From: Synergistaceae bacterium
GTDB taxonomy: Bacteria > Synergistota > Synergistia > Synergistales > Synergistaceae
NCBI GenBank assembly: GCA_030539135.1
Contig: JAUNSQ010000069.1
Coordinates: 1 to 8,200 of the forward strand
DNA: 8,200 nucleotides
Direction of reading: 5' to 3'
Shown here piece by piece: positions 1 to 7,590 of the stretch (position 1 is the stretch's first letter; each line of letters opens with the position of its first letter). The notes under the pieces are model-generated. The model was not told the origin of the DNA, did no database searches, and was given only the letters and a program-made list of their open reading frames with translations. The position numbers and the translations under genes were made by a program.

Positions 1-924
1 CTTGTCTATGATAAGGACATAGCCGATGCCGAGGTTGAACACCTTACGCATTTCGTCTTCGTCGATGCCCGCGCTCTGGATAAGGTCAAATATTTTTGGT
101 CTTGTCCACGAAGAGAAGTCGATATCCAAATCAAGTCCATTTGGGATGACGCGGATGACGTTGCCGTACATTCCTCCGCCTGTTATATGCGCCATGCCGT
201 GTATCCTGCCGGTTTTCGCCGCAGCGATCGCGGCTTTGACATACAGCTTTGTCGGTTTCATTACCGCGACGCCTACGGTCTCATCCCATCCGTCTGGCGT
301 GGACGCGAGGTCTATGTCCAGTCCGTTAAGACCGAGCGCGCTGCGGACTAAGCTGTAACCGTTGCTGTGGACGCCGGAGCTGGCGAGCCCGATGATAATG
401 TCGCCCTCTTTAATAGCGCTGCCGTCAATTATCTTGTCTTCATCGACGATGCCTACGGAAAATCCAGCGAGGTCGAACCCTTCCGCGTCGTAAACTCCGG
501 GCATTTCCGCTGTCTCGCCACCTAGGAGGGTGCAGAGGCTTTCTTCGCAGGCGTCGATCACGCCCTCTATTATCTCTTTGAAGACTTTTTCATTGAGGTG
601 TCCGCAGGAGGCATAGTCCAAGAAGAACAGCGGTTTGGCTCCGCCAGTGACAAGGTCGTTGACGTTCATCGCAACAAGGTCTTGCCCCAGTCCGCGGTAA
701 ATGCCAGTGGCTTTCGCAAGTTCGAGCTTCGTTCCAACACCGTCGCAGCACGCGGCGAGGCATTGGCCTCCGCCGATGCGATAAAGTCCCGCAAAGCCGC
801 CGACTCCGCCGACTGAGTTAGGATCTTTTGGACGGCTCTTCAAAAGTCCTTTGATAGTCTCTATCCAAGCGTCGCCACCTGAAATGCTAACGCCGGATTT
901 CTCGTAACTGAGTTTTCCGCTCAT
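1..924 (-). CDS. purM: PurM, phosphoribosylformylglycinamidine cyclo-ligase (AIR synthase), C-terminus cut by window edge
   Basis: PurM closes the imidazole ring, converting FGAM plus ATP to AIR in the cytoplasm. The 308 codons present run without a stop to the window edge; the family is usually about 340-350 residues, so only a short C-terminal piece is missing. Visible family motifs are DGVGTKL (61-67), NVND (87-90), GGETAEMPG (135-143), SSGVHSNGYSLVR (182-194), HITGGG (246-251) and NLGIG (297-301), covering both the N-terminal ATP-binding half and the start of the C-terminal AIRS half. The ATG is preceded by AAAGAGG (plus-strand 933-939), which overlaps the stop of the upstream purF copy, and the gap is 13 nt. 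PurM follows PurL in the pathway, which matches its place in the operon. Nothing looks broken in the visible part. Confidence 0.97.
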   Translation of the reverse strand, partial: MSGKLSYEKSGVSISGGDAWIETIKGLLKSRPKDPNSVGGVGGFAGLYRIGGGQCLAACCDGVGTKLELAKATGIYRGLGQDLVAMNVNDLVTGGAKPLFFLDYASCGHLNEKVFKEIIEGVIDACEESLCTLLGGETAEMPGVYDAEGFDLAGFSVGIVDEDKIIDGSAIKEGDIIIGLASSGVHSNGYSLVRSALGLNGLDIDLASTPDGWDETVGVAVMKPTKLYVKAAIAAAKTGRIHGMAHITGGGMYGNVIRVIPNGLDLDIDFSSWTRPKIFDLIQSAGIDEDEMRKVFNLGIGYVLIIDK

Positions 925-937
925 GTTCGCAACCTCT

Positions 938-2299
938 TTAAGAATTATTCTCAGGCAGGTATTTGCCTGTAAAACATGCTGTGCAGAGCTGATCTTCTGG
1001 GAGCCCTATCGCCTCGACAAGGTCTTCTTCGGAAAGATAGCTCAGAGAATCCGCGCCGATATTCTTGCGCAGTTCTTCGATCGACATCTTGACGGCGGCC
1101 AGAGTACCTTCTTTTCTTGTATCTATGCCATATTTGCACGGGTGGAGGACAGGGGGCGAGGCCACCCGCAAGTGTACCTCGCTGGCACCCGCGTTTCTTA
1201 TCATAGAGATGATGCGCTGAGCAGTCGTCCCTCTGACGATAGAGTCGTCGATGATGACGGCCTTCTTATCCATGAAAACGTCGGATATAGGATTAAGTTT
1301 TATCTTTACTCCGAGTTCTCGAACCTTTTGCGTCGGTTGAATAAATGTGCGTCCTACGTAGCGGTTTCTCACGACCGCCATCTCAAACGGTATCTCCGAT
1401 CTCTGCGCGTAACCAATGGCGGCGATAGTGCCGCTGTCCGGCATACCGGCCGCGATATCCGCGTCTGAAGCTGGCGATTTCTCTGCCAGTAGCCTGCCCA
1501 TCTTCTTACGGGCTTCATAGACTGAGCATCCGTCGATGATGCTGTCGGGACGCGCAGTGTAAACGTATTCGAACGAGCAGTGCATGCAACGGTTGCAATG
1601 TTTGTCAGGGGCCATCCTGAGACTTCTCGGCCCCTTAGAATCTATTACCAATATTTCTCCAGGCTCAACGTCTCGCAGCAGTTTTGCCCCGACGATATCA
1701 AGAGCGCAGGACTCTGACGCTACATAGTATGTTCCGTCCGCCTTTCCTATGACGAGAGGCTTGAACCCCCATGGATCGCGGGCCGCGACGAGCATATCCT
1801 CGAGGAGCACGACAGCGGCGCACGAGCCTTCAAGATATCTCAGTGCGTCCACAAGGGCGTCCAGAGGCTGCATGTGAGCCTTCTGAGCCATGAGGTGCAG
1901 GAGCGCCTCCGAATCCGTGGAGGAATGGAAGATAGCTCCGCGCTGCTCAAGTTGTTTGCTAAGTTCTTTTAAATTTGTGATATATCCATCGTGAGATATC
2001 GCGACAGGGCCGCGCGCGTAATTGGCCCCTATCGGCAAGATGTTCTGCGTCTGGGTTGGGTCGGTGGGTACGTAACGAACGTGTCCAATAGCGCTCGACG
2101 CGGATTTGCCCGACAATTTTTGTTGGTCTATCGCATTATGCAGCAGGCCTAGCCCTTTAGCGGCGGCTATGCGTCCGTTCTCGACCCATGAAATCCCGGC
2201 TGACTCCTGACCTCTGTGCTGCAGCGCGTACAGTCCGAGATATACTTCTTCAAGTACCGTTCTGCCAGATGTACTGTATGCTCCGAAAACTCCGCTCAT
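938..2299 (-). CDS. purF: PurF paralogue (copy 2) with apparently inactive glutaminase domain
   Basis: The 453 residues align end to end with amidophosphoribosyltransferase (glutamine + PRPP to 5-phosphoribosylamine). The C-terminal phosphoribosyltransferase half looks intact: PDSG (287-290), RNRYVGRTFIQPTQ (311-324) and the PRPP loop VIIDDSIVRGTT (348-359). Putative [4Fe-4S] ligands are kept: C241 before SFEYVY, C388 in HPCKYGID, and C439/C442 in LCTAC. The N-terminal Ntn glutaminase half is damaged at key sites. Residue 2, the nucleophilic Cys of the family, is Ser (codon AGC). The usual RYST is RYVP (75-78), and HNGN, containing the oxyanion-hole Asn, is HDGY (103-106). Asp129 and Arg75 remain. 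It lies 6 nt after purC with no evident Shine-Dalgarno. I infer either an ammonia-dependent transferase or a structural or regulatory partner of the other PurF. It has no frameshift or stop, so it is not an obvious pseudogene. Confidence 0.93.
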   Translation of the reverse strand: MSGVFGAYSTSGRTVLEEVYLGLYALQHRGQESAGISWVENGRIAAAKGLGLLHNAIDQQKLSGKSASSAIGHVRYVPTDPTQTQNILPIGANYARGPVAISHDGYITNLKELSKQLEQRGAIFHSSTDSEALLHLMAQKAHMQPLDALVDALRYLEGSCAAVVLLEDMLVAARDPWGFKPLVIGKADGTYYVASESCALDIVGAKLLRDVEPGEILVIDSKGPRSLRMAPDKHCNRCMHCSFEYVYTARPDSIIDGCSVYEARKKMGRLLAEKSPASDADIAAGMPDSGTIAAIGYAQRSEIPFEMAVVRNRYVGRTFIQPTQKVRELGVKIKLNPISDVFMDKKAVIIDDSIVRGTTAQRIISMIRNAGASEVHLRVASPPVLHPCKYGIDTRKEGTLAAVKMSIEELRKNIGADSLSYLSEEDLVEAIGLPEDQLCTACFTGKYLPENNS

Positions 2300-2305
2300 C
2301 GTTGG

Positions 2306-3013
2306 CTACGCTGAAATTTTCTTCCAAATTTCTTCATACGCGCCGAGGACATTGCCGAGGTCTTTGCGGAAACGGTCTTTATCGAGACGGTCTCCGGTCG
2401 AGCTGTCCCAGAAGCGGCATGTATCAGGAGAGATCTCATCCGCAAGCATAAGGTTGCCCTTAGAGTCTTTGCCGAACTCAAGTTTGAAATCAACAAGTGT
2501 GACGCCGCGCGCGGCAAAGTATTCTTTGAGTATCTCGTCTACTTTGATGGAGATGGCCCTGATTTTAGCGACTTCCTCTTCCGTCGCCCATCCTAGGAGT
2601 ATCGCGTGGTCGTCGTTGATAAGCGGGTCGCCTAGTTCGTCGTTCTTATAGCTGAACTCTATCATAGGACGCACGAGGACCATGCCCTCTTTGACGCCGA
2701 GGCGTTTGCAGAGGGAGCCTGTAGTAATGTTGCGCACGATGACTTCGAGGGGCACTATCTGGACTCGCTTTACGAGCTGGTGGATATCGTCGAGCTGGCG
2801 CACGAAATGAGATTCAACGCCCTTTGACGCGAGGTATTCAAAAAGTTTGGTCGATATCTTGTTGTTTAGTTCGCCCTTGCCGCCCATCGTTGCTTTCTTT
2901 ACGCCGTTAAATGCAGTGAAGCTGTCCTTGTATTCAACGATAACGAGATCCGGGTCTTCTGTTGTGTAAAGCCTTTTCGCTTTGCCTTCGTAGATAAAAT
3001 CTTTCTTTTCCAT
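2306..3013 (-). CDS. purC: PurC, SAICAR synthetase
   Basis: PurC joins CAIR and L-aspartate with ATP to form SAICAR. The 235-residue length matches the single-domain bacterial enzyme. Recognisable segments in order are YEGKAKRLYTT (8-18), FNGVKKATMGGKGELNN (35-51), PLEVIVRNITTGSLCKRLG (88-106), VDFKLEFG (174-181) and ADEISPDTCRFWD (191-203), which together make up the ATP- and CAIR-binding regions. The start ATG has a GGGGGA ribosome-binding site 7 nt upstream (plus-strand 3020-3025). It sits between the two purF copies, 55 nt after copy 1 and 6 nt before copy 2. This is an unusual place compared with the common Gram-positive order, in which purC precedes purS. No purE, purK or purB is visible in this window. 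Confidence 0.98.
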   Translation of the reverse strand: MEKKDFIYEGKAKRLYTTEDPDLVIVEYKDSFTAFNGVKKATMGGKGELNNKISTKLFEYLASKGVESHFVRQLDDIHQLVKRVQIVPLEVIVRNITTGSLCKRLGVKEGMVLVRPMIEFSYKNDELGDPLINDDHAILLGWATEEEVAKIRAISIKVDEILKEYFAARGVTLVDFKLEFGKDSKGNLMLADEISPDTCRFWDSSTGDRLDKDRFRKDLGNVLGAYEEIWKKISA

Positions 3014-3068
3014 AATGTTTCCCCCTGTGTGTTTGTGAATTTGTTTATCAATATTTCTATGCCCGATG

Positions 3069-4442
3069 TCAGACTTCGAGCAAATTTTCGTACTCTTCGT
3101 TTTCTAAGTAACTTCCGTCGAAACACGCCATGCAAAGCTCTTCGCGTGGAAGCCCTATAGCTTCTGCCAGTTCGTCACATGTCAGATATGTCAGCGAATC
3201 GGCGCCTATCGATTTACATAATGTCTGCCTGTCCATCTGCGCGGCGGCCAGTTCATCTGAAGTCGGCGTGTCTATCCCGTAATAGCATGGAAAGCATACG
3301 GGCGGCGAGGCTATGCGCATGTGTACCTTCTTAGCTCCGCTCTCGCGTATCATTGAGACTATACGTCCAGCCGTCGTGCCTCTGACAAGCGAGTCGTCAA
3401 CAATGACGGCCTCCTTGTCCTGGAATATTCCAGGCTGAGGGTTGAGCTTTATCTTTACGCCGGCGTCACGAACGCGCTGAGTGGGTTGGATGAATGTACG
3501 GCCGATATAGCGGTTTCTAACGACGCCGGATTCGATTGGCATCTTTGTTTTCTGAGCAAGGCCTAACGCGGCCAAAGTCCCGCTGTCCGGCATTCCAGCA
3601 ACGATCGCGTCCTGCGGAATGTCTCCCTTGTCAAGCAGCGCTCCGAGATTTTTTCTGGCGTTGTAGACGGAATGCCCGTCAATAACACTGTCGGGGCGAG
3701 CAAAGTAAACATATTCAAACGAGCAGTGACGTTTACGATGAGCCTCCGCCGAAGGAAGCGTCTGCGAGATTATCCCGCGCTTGTCAATAATGAGTACTTC
3801 ACCTGGGGCTACGTCTCGGATGAGTTTAGCGCCGAGAAGGTCAAGAGCGCAGGATTCGGAGGAGATGTAAATAGTGTCGTCTTTCTGCCCTATGACGAGC
3901 GGGCGAAATCCCCATGGATCGCGCGCCGCGATAAGGCTGCCCTCAATAAGTACAACGAGGCTGTATGCTCCGCGAAGTTTTACGAGAGCGTTCTCTAGCG
4001 CTTCGAGCTGGACGGTGTTTGGCTGATGCGCCATAAGCTGAAGTATCGTCTCAGTGTCCGCGGATGTGTGGAATATCGCGCCGCGGTTCTCAAGGTAGCT
4101 GGCAAGCCCGTGAAAATTTGTGAGGTTGCCGTTATGGGCTATAGCTACTGGCCCCTGTGCGTAATTCGCAGAGAGGGGCTGGCAGTTCTCCGAAGATGTC
4201 CCGCCTGCCGTGGCGTAGCGTACATGGCCGATAGCGGCGTTTGTATCTATCGTTGCAAGTTCGTTCTGGTTAAGAGCCTCATGTACGAGCCCGGTGCCGT
4301 TCTTAATAGATACGGAACCGTTGTTTATCCACGCGATGCCCGCTGAAAGCTGACCGCGGTGCTGCAGAGCATACAGTCCGAGATACACATCTTCTAGTAC
4401 CGGTTTGCCGCTTTGGCTGTATGCTCCGAATATCCCGCACAT
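3069..4442 (-). CDS. purF: PurF, amidophosphoribosyltransferase (copy 1, glutaminase-competent)
   Basis: This enzyme makes the first committed product of purine synthesis, 5-phosphoribosylamine, from PRPP and glutamine. Of the 457 residues, the N-terminal Ntn glutaminase domain begins MCGIFGAY, so Met removal exposes Cys2 as the nucleophile without the longer propeptide of Bacillus PurF. Arg75, HNGN (103-106) and Asp129 are present. The transferase domain has PDSG (285-288), RNRYIGRTFIQPTQ (309-322) and VIVDDSLVRGTT (346-357). Putative [4Fe-4S] ligands are C240, C386 and C437/C440, with an additional C383. One oddity is residue 33: the acidic residue of the usual QHRGQE/D motif is Leu (QHRGQL). 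The start lies 1 nt after the purL stop, with AGGAGA inside the end of purL, so translation is probably coupled. This is presumably the true glutamine-dependent PurF. Confidence 0.96.
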   Translation of the reverse strand: MCGIFGAYSQSGKPVLEDVYLGLYALQHRGQLSAGIAWINNGSVSIKNGTGLVHEALNQNELATIDTNAAIGHVRYATAGGTSSENCQPLSANYAQGPVAIAHNGNLTNFHGLASYLENRGAIFHTSADTETILQLMAHQPNTVQLEALENALVKLRGAYSLVVLIEGSLIAARDPWGFRPLVIGQKDDTIYISSESCALDLLGAKLIRDVAPGEVLIIDKRGIISQTLPSAEAHRKRHCSFEYVYFARPDSVIDGHSVYNARKNLGALLDKGDIPQDAIVAGMPDSGTLAALGLAQKTKMPIESGVVRNRYIGRTFIQPTQRVRDAGVKIKLNPQPGIFQDKEAVIVDDSLVRGTTAGRIVSMIRESGAKKVHMRIASPPVCFPCYYGIDTPTSDELAAAQMDRQTLCKSIGADSLTYLTCDELAEAIGLPREELCMACFDGSYLENEEYENLLEV

Positions 4443-4443
4443 C

Positions 4444-6597
4444 TTATTTGGCTTCTCCTAAAAATGTCTTCTTCAGTTGGGCGAGACGGACTTCGAGTAT
4501 ATTATTCCATTTGTACATGTCTCCACCCGCCTTGCCTATTTTTCTGCATGGGAAGCCAGACCAGAGTTTTTCAAACTCCGCCGCTTTGTCCTGAGGGACG
4601 GAATAGACAGCGCGCGTTCCGCCTTCTGAGAATAGTAGCGATTCGACAGTTGACTCCGGCGCAAGCGTTATATCCATCCCGATATTAGAAGCGATGGCCT
4701 CGCTTGCGAGGGTCACGGCAATTCCGCCCCCAGCCACCACGCGGCCGGAAGAGGCCAGATGCGAATGGGCCGTCTTGCGAGCAAGCTCTCTGAAATCTTT
4801 TTCTGCCTTATAGTCAGGCTCGACTGTCTTGCCGAGCGGAACTCCATCCTTCATACTCTGATATCTGGAAGCTCCCATCGAGCCCTCGATCTTGCCGACA
4901 AGATAGATAAGGTCGTCCTTCTGTGTCCTTCCGGCAAAGAGTATATCGTCTCTGTTTACTGCGAGCCCCGCCGTTACTACCAGCGGAGTGGGGTAGATGC
5001 GGCCGCTTGCAGTTTCGTTGTAGAGGCTTACGTTCCCAGAAACTACGGGGCAGTCAAGCTCTCTGCATGTATCGGCAAGTCCGCGTATTGACTGCTGGAG
5101 TTCATAGAATTTTTCGGGTACTTCCGGCGACGCGAAGTTAAGGCAGTTTGTCATGCCAAGCGTGTCAGCGCCGGAGAGCCAAAGCCCGCGCAGCGAAAGC
5201 GCCATGGTCTCGCATGCTCCTGTGTACGGGTCCGTCCAACACTTACATGGCTCCGCCTCCATCGTCAGCAGACATGCCCTATGTGTGTCGGGCACTTCGA
5301 CCGCTGCGACTGGTTCGCCGTTTCCGGCTATCGTATGCAGCTGTACCATTGAATCGTACTGATCCCATATTTCATGTTTGCTGCGTCCGTTGGCGCATCC
5401 GATAAGCGCTAGCAGGTCGTTTGCGGGGTCATTTGTCGTCAGCGTAGAAAGTTTTATATTCTGACGCTGCGGCATATCGGAGGGGACTTCCGACGGCCAG
5501 AAGACTTCTGGCGTGTCGCCGAGGATGCTCACAGGGATATCCGCCTCGAGCACGTCTCCGTTGTAGACTTTGTAGCGATGGTTGTCGGTTATCGTTCCGA
5601 CCACCGCGCAGTCAAGGTCATAATGCTTCGCCATAGCAAACACAGGGTCAAGTTTTTCCTTCTCGACGATGAGAAGCATACGCTCCTGAGATTCGGAGAG
5701 GAATATCTCCCAAGGCAGCATATCTTTCTCGCGGAGGGGTATCTGTTTTACTTGGATGTCTATGCCGCATCCGCTCTTGTGAGCGATCTCGCTTGACGAT
5801 GAGAGTATGCCCGCCGCTCCCATATCCTGCATGGAGGCGATAAGTTTTTGTTCGAGAAGGTCGAGGCAGCATTCGATTAAAAGTTTTTCTTCAAATGGGT
5901 CGCCTATCTGTATCTGAGGTTTGCTTGCGCGCGAGTCCTCGTCGAGTTCGCGCGAAGCGAAAGAAGCTCCGGCGATACCGTCTCGTCCCGTCTTGGAGCC
6001 GAGAAGTACCGCTAAGTCTCCGGCCTTTGCCGTCTGGGAGCTCGCCATTTTGTCCAGCCTTACAAATCCCGCGCTGAAAGCATTGACAAGCGGGTTGCCG
6101 TTATAGCTTGGCGAATAGAAAGTCTTGCCGCCGACAATAGGCACGCCGACCGCGTTGCCGTACGCCCCTATACCCTCGACGATGCCTTTTGCTAAGTTCT
6201 GTGTCTTTATCGAATCAGGATCGCCAAAGAAAAGGCCGTCCATCGATACGGACGGACGCGCTCCCATGGCTATGATATCCCTTATGATCCCGCCTACGCC
6301 AGTCGCCGCGCCCTGAAACGGAGCAACCGCCGACGGATGGTTGTGGCTCTCGACTTTGAACGCAAATCCCCAGCCTTCGCCCATATCGACGACTCCAGCG
6401 TTTTCGCCCTGTCCCTGAAGCACATATTTCCCCTTCGATGGATATGTTTTCAGCAACGGGCGCGTCGATTTATAACTGCAATGTTCGGACCACATGACGC
6501 CTATAAGTTCAAGTTCTAGTCCATTGGGCTCGCGTCCAAGGATTTCGATAATACGTTTATACTCTGATTCTGAAAGGCCGACCTCACGAAATCCCAT
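4444..6597 (-). CDS. purL: PurL, small-type FGAM synthase synthetase subunit
   Basis: PurL uses ATP and ammonia delivered by PurQ to convert FGAR to FGAM, in a complex with PurS and PurQ. At 717 residues it has the length of the small (Bacillus/Thermotoga-type) form, not the roughly 1300-residue fused form. Visible motifs are MWSEHCSYKSTRPLL (35-49), GENAGVVD (64-71), KVESHNHPSAVAPFQGAATG (81-100), GNAVGVPIVGGKTFY (147-161), MQDMGAAGILSSSSE (256-270) and SGNVSLYNE (520-528). The second half is less canonical: the DxN segment, the RN pair and NFG of relatives appear as EAE (447-449), RG (470-471) and NFA (487-489). The purQ stop and the purL start overlap by one base (TAATG), with AGAGGTG just upstream. 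Confidence 0.98.
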   Translation of the reverse strand: MGFREVGLSESEYKRIIEILGREPNGLELELIGVMWSEHCSYKSTRPLLKTYPSKGKYVLQGQGENAGVVDMGEGWGFAFKVESHNHPSAVAPFQGAATGVGGIIRDIIAMGARPSVSMDGLFFGDPDSIKTQNLAKGIVEGIGAYGNAVGVPIVGGKTFYSPSYNGNPLVNAFSAGFVRLDKMASSQTAKAGDLAVLLGSKTGRDGIAGASFASRELDEDSRASKPQIQIGDPFEEKLLIECCLDLLEQKLIASMQDMGAAGILSSSSEIAHKSGCGIDIQVKQIPLREKDMLPWEIFLSESQERMLLIVEKEKLDPVFAMAKHYDLDCAVVGTITDNHRYKVYNGDVLEADIPVSILGDTPEVFWPSEVPSDMPQRQNIKLSTLTTNDPANDLLALIGCANGRSKHEIWDQYDSMVQLHTIAGNGEPVAAVEVPDTHRACLLTMEAEPCKCWTDPYTGACETMALSLRGLWLSGADTLGMTNCLNFASPEVPEKFYELQQSIRGLADTCRELDCPVVSGNVSLYNETASGRIYPTPLVVTAGLAVNRDDILFAGRTQKDDLIYLVGKIEGSMGASRYQSMKDGVPLGKTVEPDYKAEKDFRELARKTAHSHLASSGRVVAGGGIAVTLASEAIASNIGMDITLAPESTVESLLFSEGGTRAVYSVPQDKAAEFEKLWSGFPCRKIGKAGGDMYKWNNILEVRLAQLKKTFLGEAK

Positions 6598-7310
6598 TAG
6601 AGCGCACCTCTTTCGTTAAAAGCTTTTTCGATTGATTTCCAGAATTTATCTCCGCCGCTTCCTCCATTCAAATGTCCGAAGGTAGAGCGTTCTGGGTGCG
6701 GCATAAGCCCGAGGATATTGCCGCGTTCGTTGCAAATGCCAGCGATGCCGTTCAAGGCGCCGTTGGGCGCGTACTTGGCCCCCGCGTCGCCAGTTTGTGG
6801 ATCAGCGTATCTAAATACGACTTGCTTCGCGTCCTCAAGCTCTTTAAGCTCGTCCGGCGGGAGGAAGAAAAGCCCCTCGTGGTGCGCGATAGGATACTGG
6901 ACGATATCGCCTACCTTGAATGAGGAGGTGAACATGTTATCAGTTTGTTCGACGCGGAGATAAGATCTCTTGCATATAAATGTCAGCGAAGTGTTTGCGA
7001 TAAGCGCGCCGGGAAGAAGGTGGGCCTCCGTGAGCGTCTGAAATCCGTTGCATATCCCGAGAAGGAGTTTGCCTTCCGCCGCGTGCTTCTTTACCGCGTC
7101 CATGATAGGCGAGCGAGCCGCCATCGCGCCGGAGCGCAGATAGTCTCCGTATGAAAAACCGCCAGGTAATATCACTAAGTCCGTGTCATCGGCGAATTTA
7201 GTATTCTCGTGCCAGACCATGTCGACCTGCGTCTGTAATGTTTCGGTGACCGCGCGCTGTACATCGCGGTCGCAATTACTTCCTGGAAAGACTACGACTG
7301 CGGTCTTCAT
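6597..7310 (-). CDS. purQ: PurQ, FGAM synthase glutaminase subunit
   Basis: PurQ is the class I glutamine amidotransferase that hydrolyses glutamine and supplies ammonia to PurL. The protein is 237 residues. The catalytic Cys87 lies in GICNGFQ (85-91), and His205/Glu207 in MPHPERS (203-209) complete the triad; PGGFSYGDYLRSGAMA (49-64) is also typical. I chose the ATG at 7310-7308 (MKTAVVVFPGSNCDRD) although an in-frame ATG lies 22 codons upstream. Family members start at this conserved strand, the extra residues are unlike PurQ, and this ATG overlaps the purS stop by 4 nt (ATGA), which is classic translational coupling. GGAAG just upstream can serve as ribosome-binding site. Its neighbours PurS and PurL are its complex partners. 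Confidence 0.98.
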   Translation of the reverse strand: MKTAVVVFPGSNCDRDVQRAVTETLQTQVDMVWHENTKFADDTDLVILPGGFSYGDYLRSGAMAARSPIMDAVKKHAAEGKLLLGICNGFQTLTEAHLLPGALIANTSLTFICKRSYLRVEQTDNMFTSSFKVGDIVQYPIAHHEGLFFLPPDELKELEDAKQVVFRYADPQTGDAGAKYAPNGALNGIAGICNERGNILGLMPHPERSTFGHLNGGSGGDKFWKSIEKAFNERGAL

Positions 7311-7564
7311 TTCACTGCTTCCTTGACTGTAATCGCGAAAGTTTCTATAAGTTCGTTGGCCAGAAGGTCTTCGCACATAGATTTGACGGATTTTTCCGCA
7401 GACGCCGCATCAGCGGCTTCTAATTTCATTCTGACGATACGTCCGACTCTGACTTCGTCTATTCCAGAATAACCAAGGTGTGTGAGAGTTTTCTGCACGG
7501 CTTTGCCCTGTGTATCTAGGACGCCCTCGCGTGGTGTGATTAGAACTTCAGCGTGAAAAAGCAT
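7307..7564 (-). CDS. purS: PurS, FGAM synthase small subunit
   Basis: PurS is the small dimeric subunit that bridges PurQ and PurL in the three-part FGAM synthase. The 85-residue protein has the family pattern: an N-terminal strand followed by GVLDTQGKAVQKTLTHLG (14-31), VRVGRIVRMKL (38-48), and near the end MCEDLLANELIETFAI (63-78). It is the first gene of the visible operon. Its ATG is preceded by a good GGGAGG Shine-Dalgarno (plus-strand 7573-7578), and a strong promoter lies about 60 nt upstream. The stop overlaps the purQ start. Length and motifs are normal. Confidence 0.97.
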   Translation of the reverse strand: MLFHAEVLITPREGVLDTQGKAVQKTLTHLGYSGIDEVRVGRIVRMKLEAADAASAEKSVKSMCEDLLANELIETFAITVKEAVK

Positions 7565-7572
7565 AAAAGATG

Positions 7573-7578
7573 CCTCCC
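7573..7578 (-). promoter_or_regulatory. purS ribosome-binding site
   Basis: GGGAGG on the minus strand, 8 nt before the purS ATG, is the best Shine-Dalgarno in the operon and fixes the purS start. By contrast, purF copy 2 has none. Confidence 0.85.
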
Positions 7579-7590
7579 AGAAAGATTTTA

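Noticed and set aside
26..816. Open frames on the plus strand opposite purM
   Set aside because: The minus-strand frame is a clear PurM with all its motifs; the plus-strand frames show no recognisable protein features.
923..1468. Long open frame on the plus strand (181 codons) opposite purF copy 2
   Set aside because: It lies wholly antisense to a well-supported purF, shows no family pattern or ribosome-binding site, and is what GC-biased codon use produces on the opposite strand.
938..2299. purF copy 2 as a pseudogene
   Set aside because: There are no stops or frameshifts over 453 codons, and the transferase domain and cluster ligands are intact, so loss is confined to the glutaminase site.
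7311..7376. Longer purQ with 22 extra N-terminal codons
   Set aside because: The extension lies inside purS in another frame and is unlike PurQ. The internal ATG sits directly at the conserved first strand and gives a typical 4-nt ATGA overlap.
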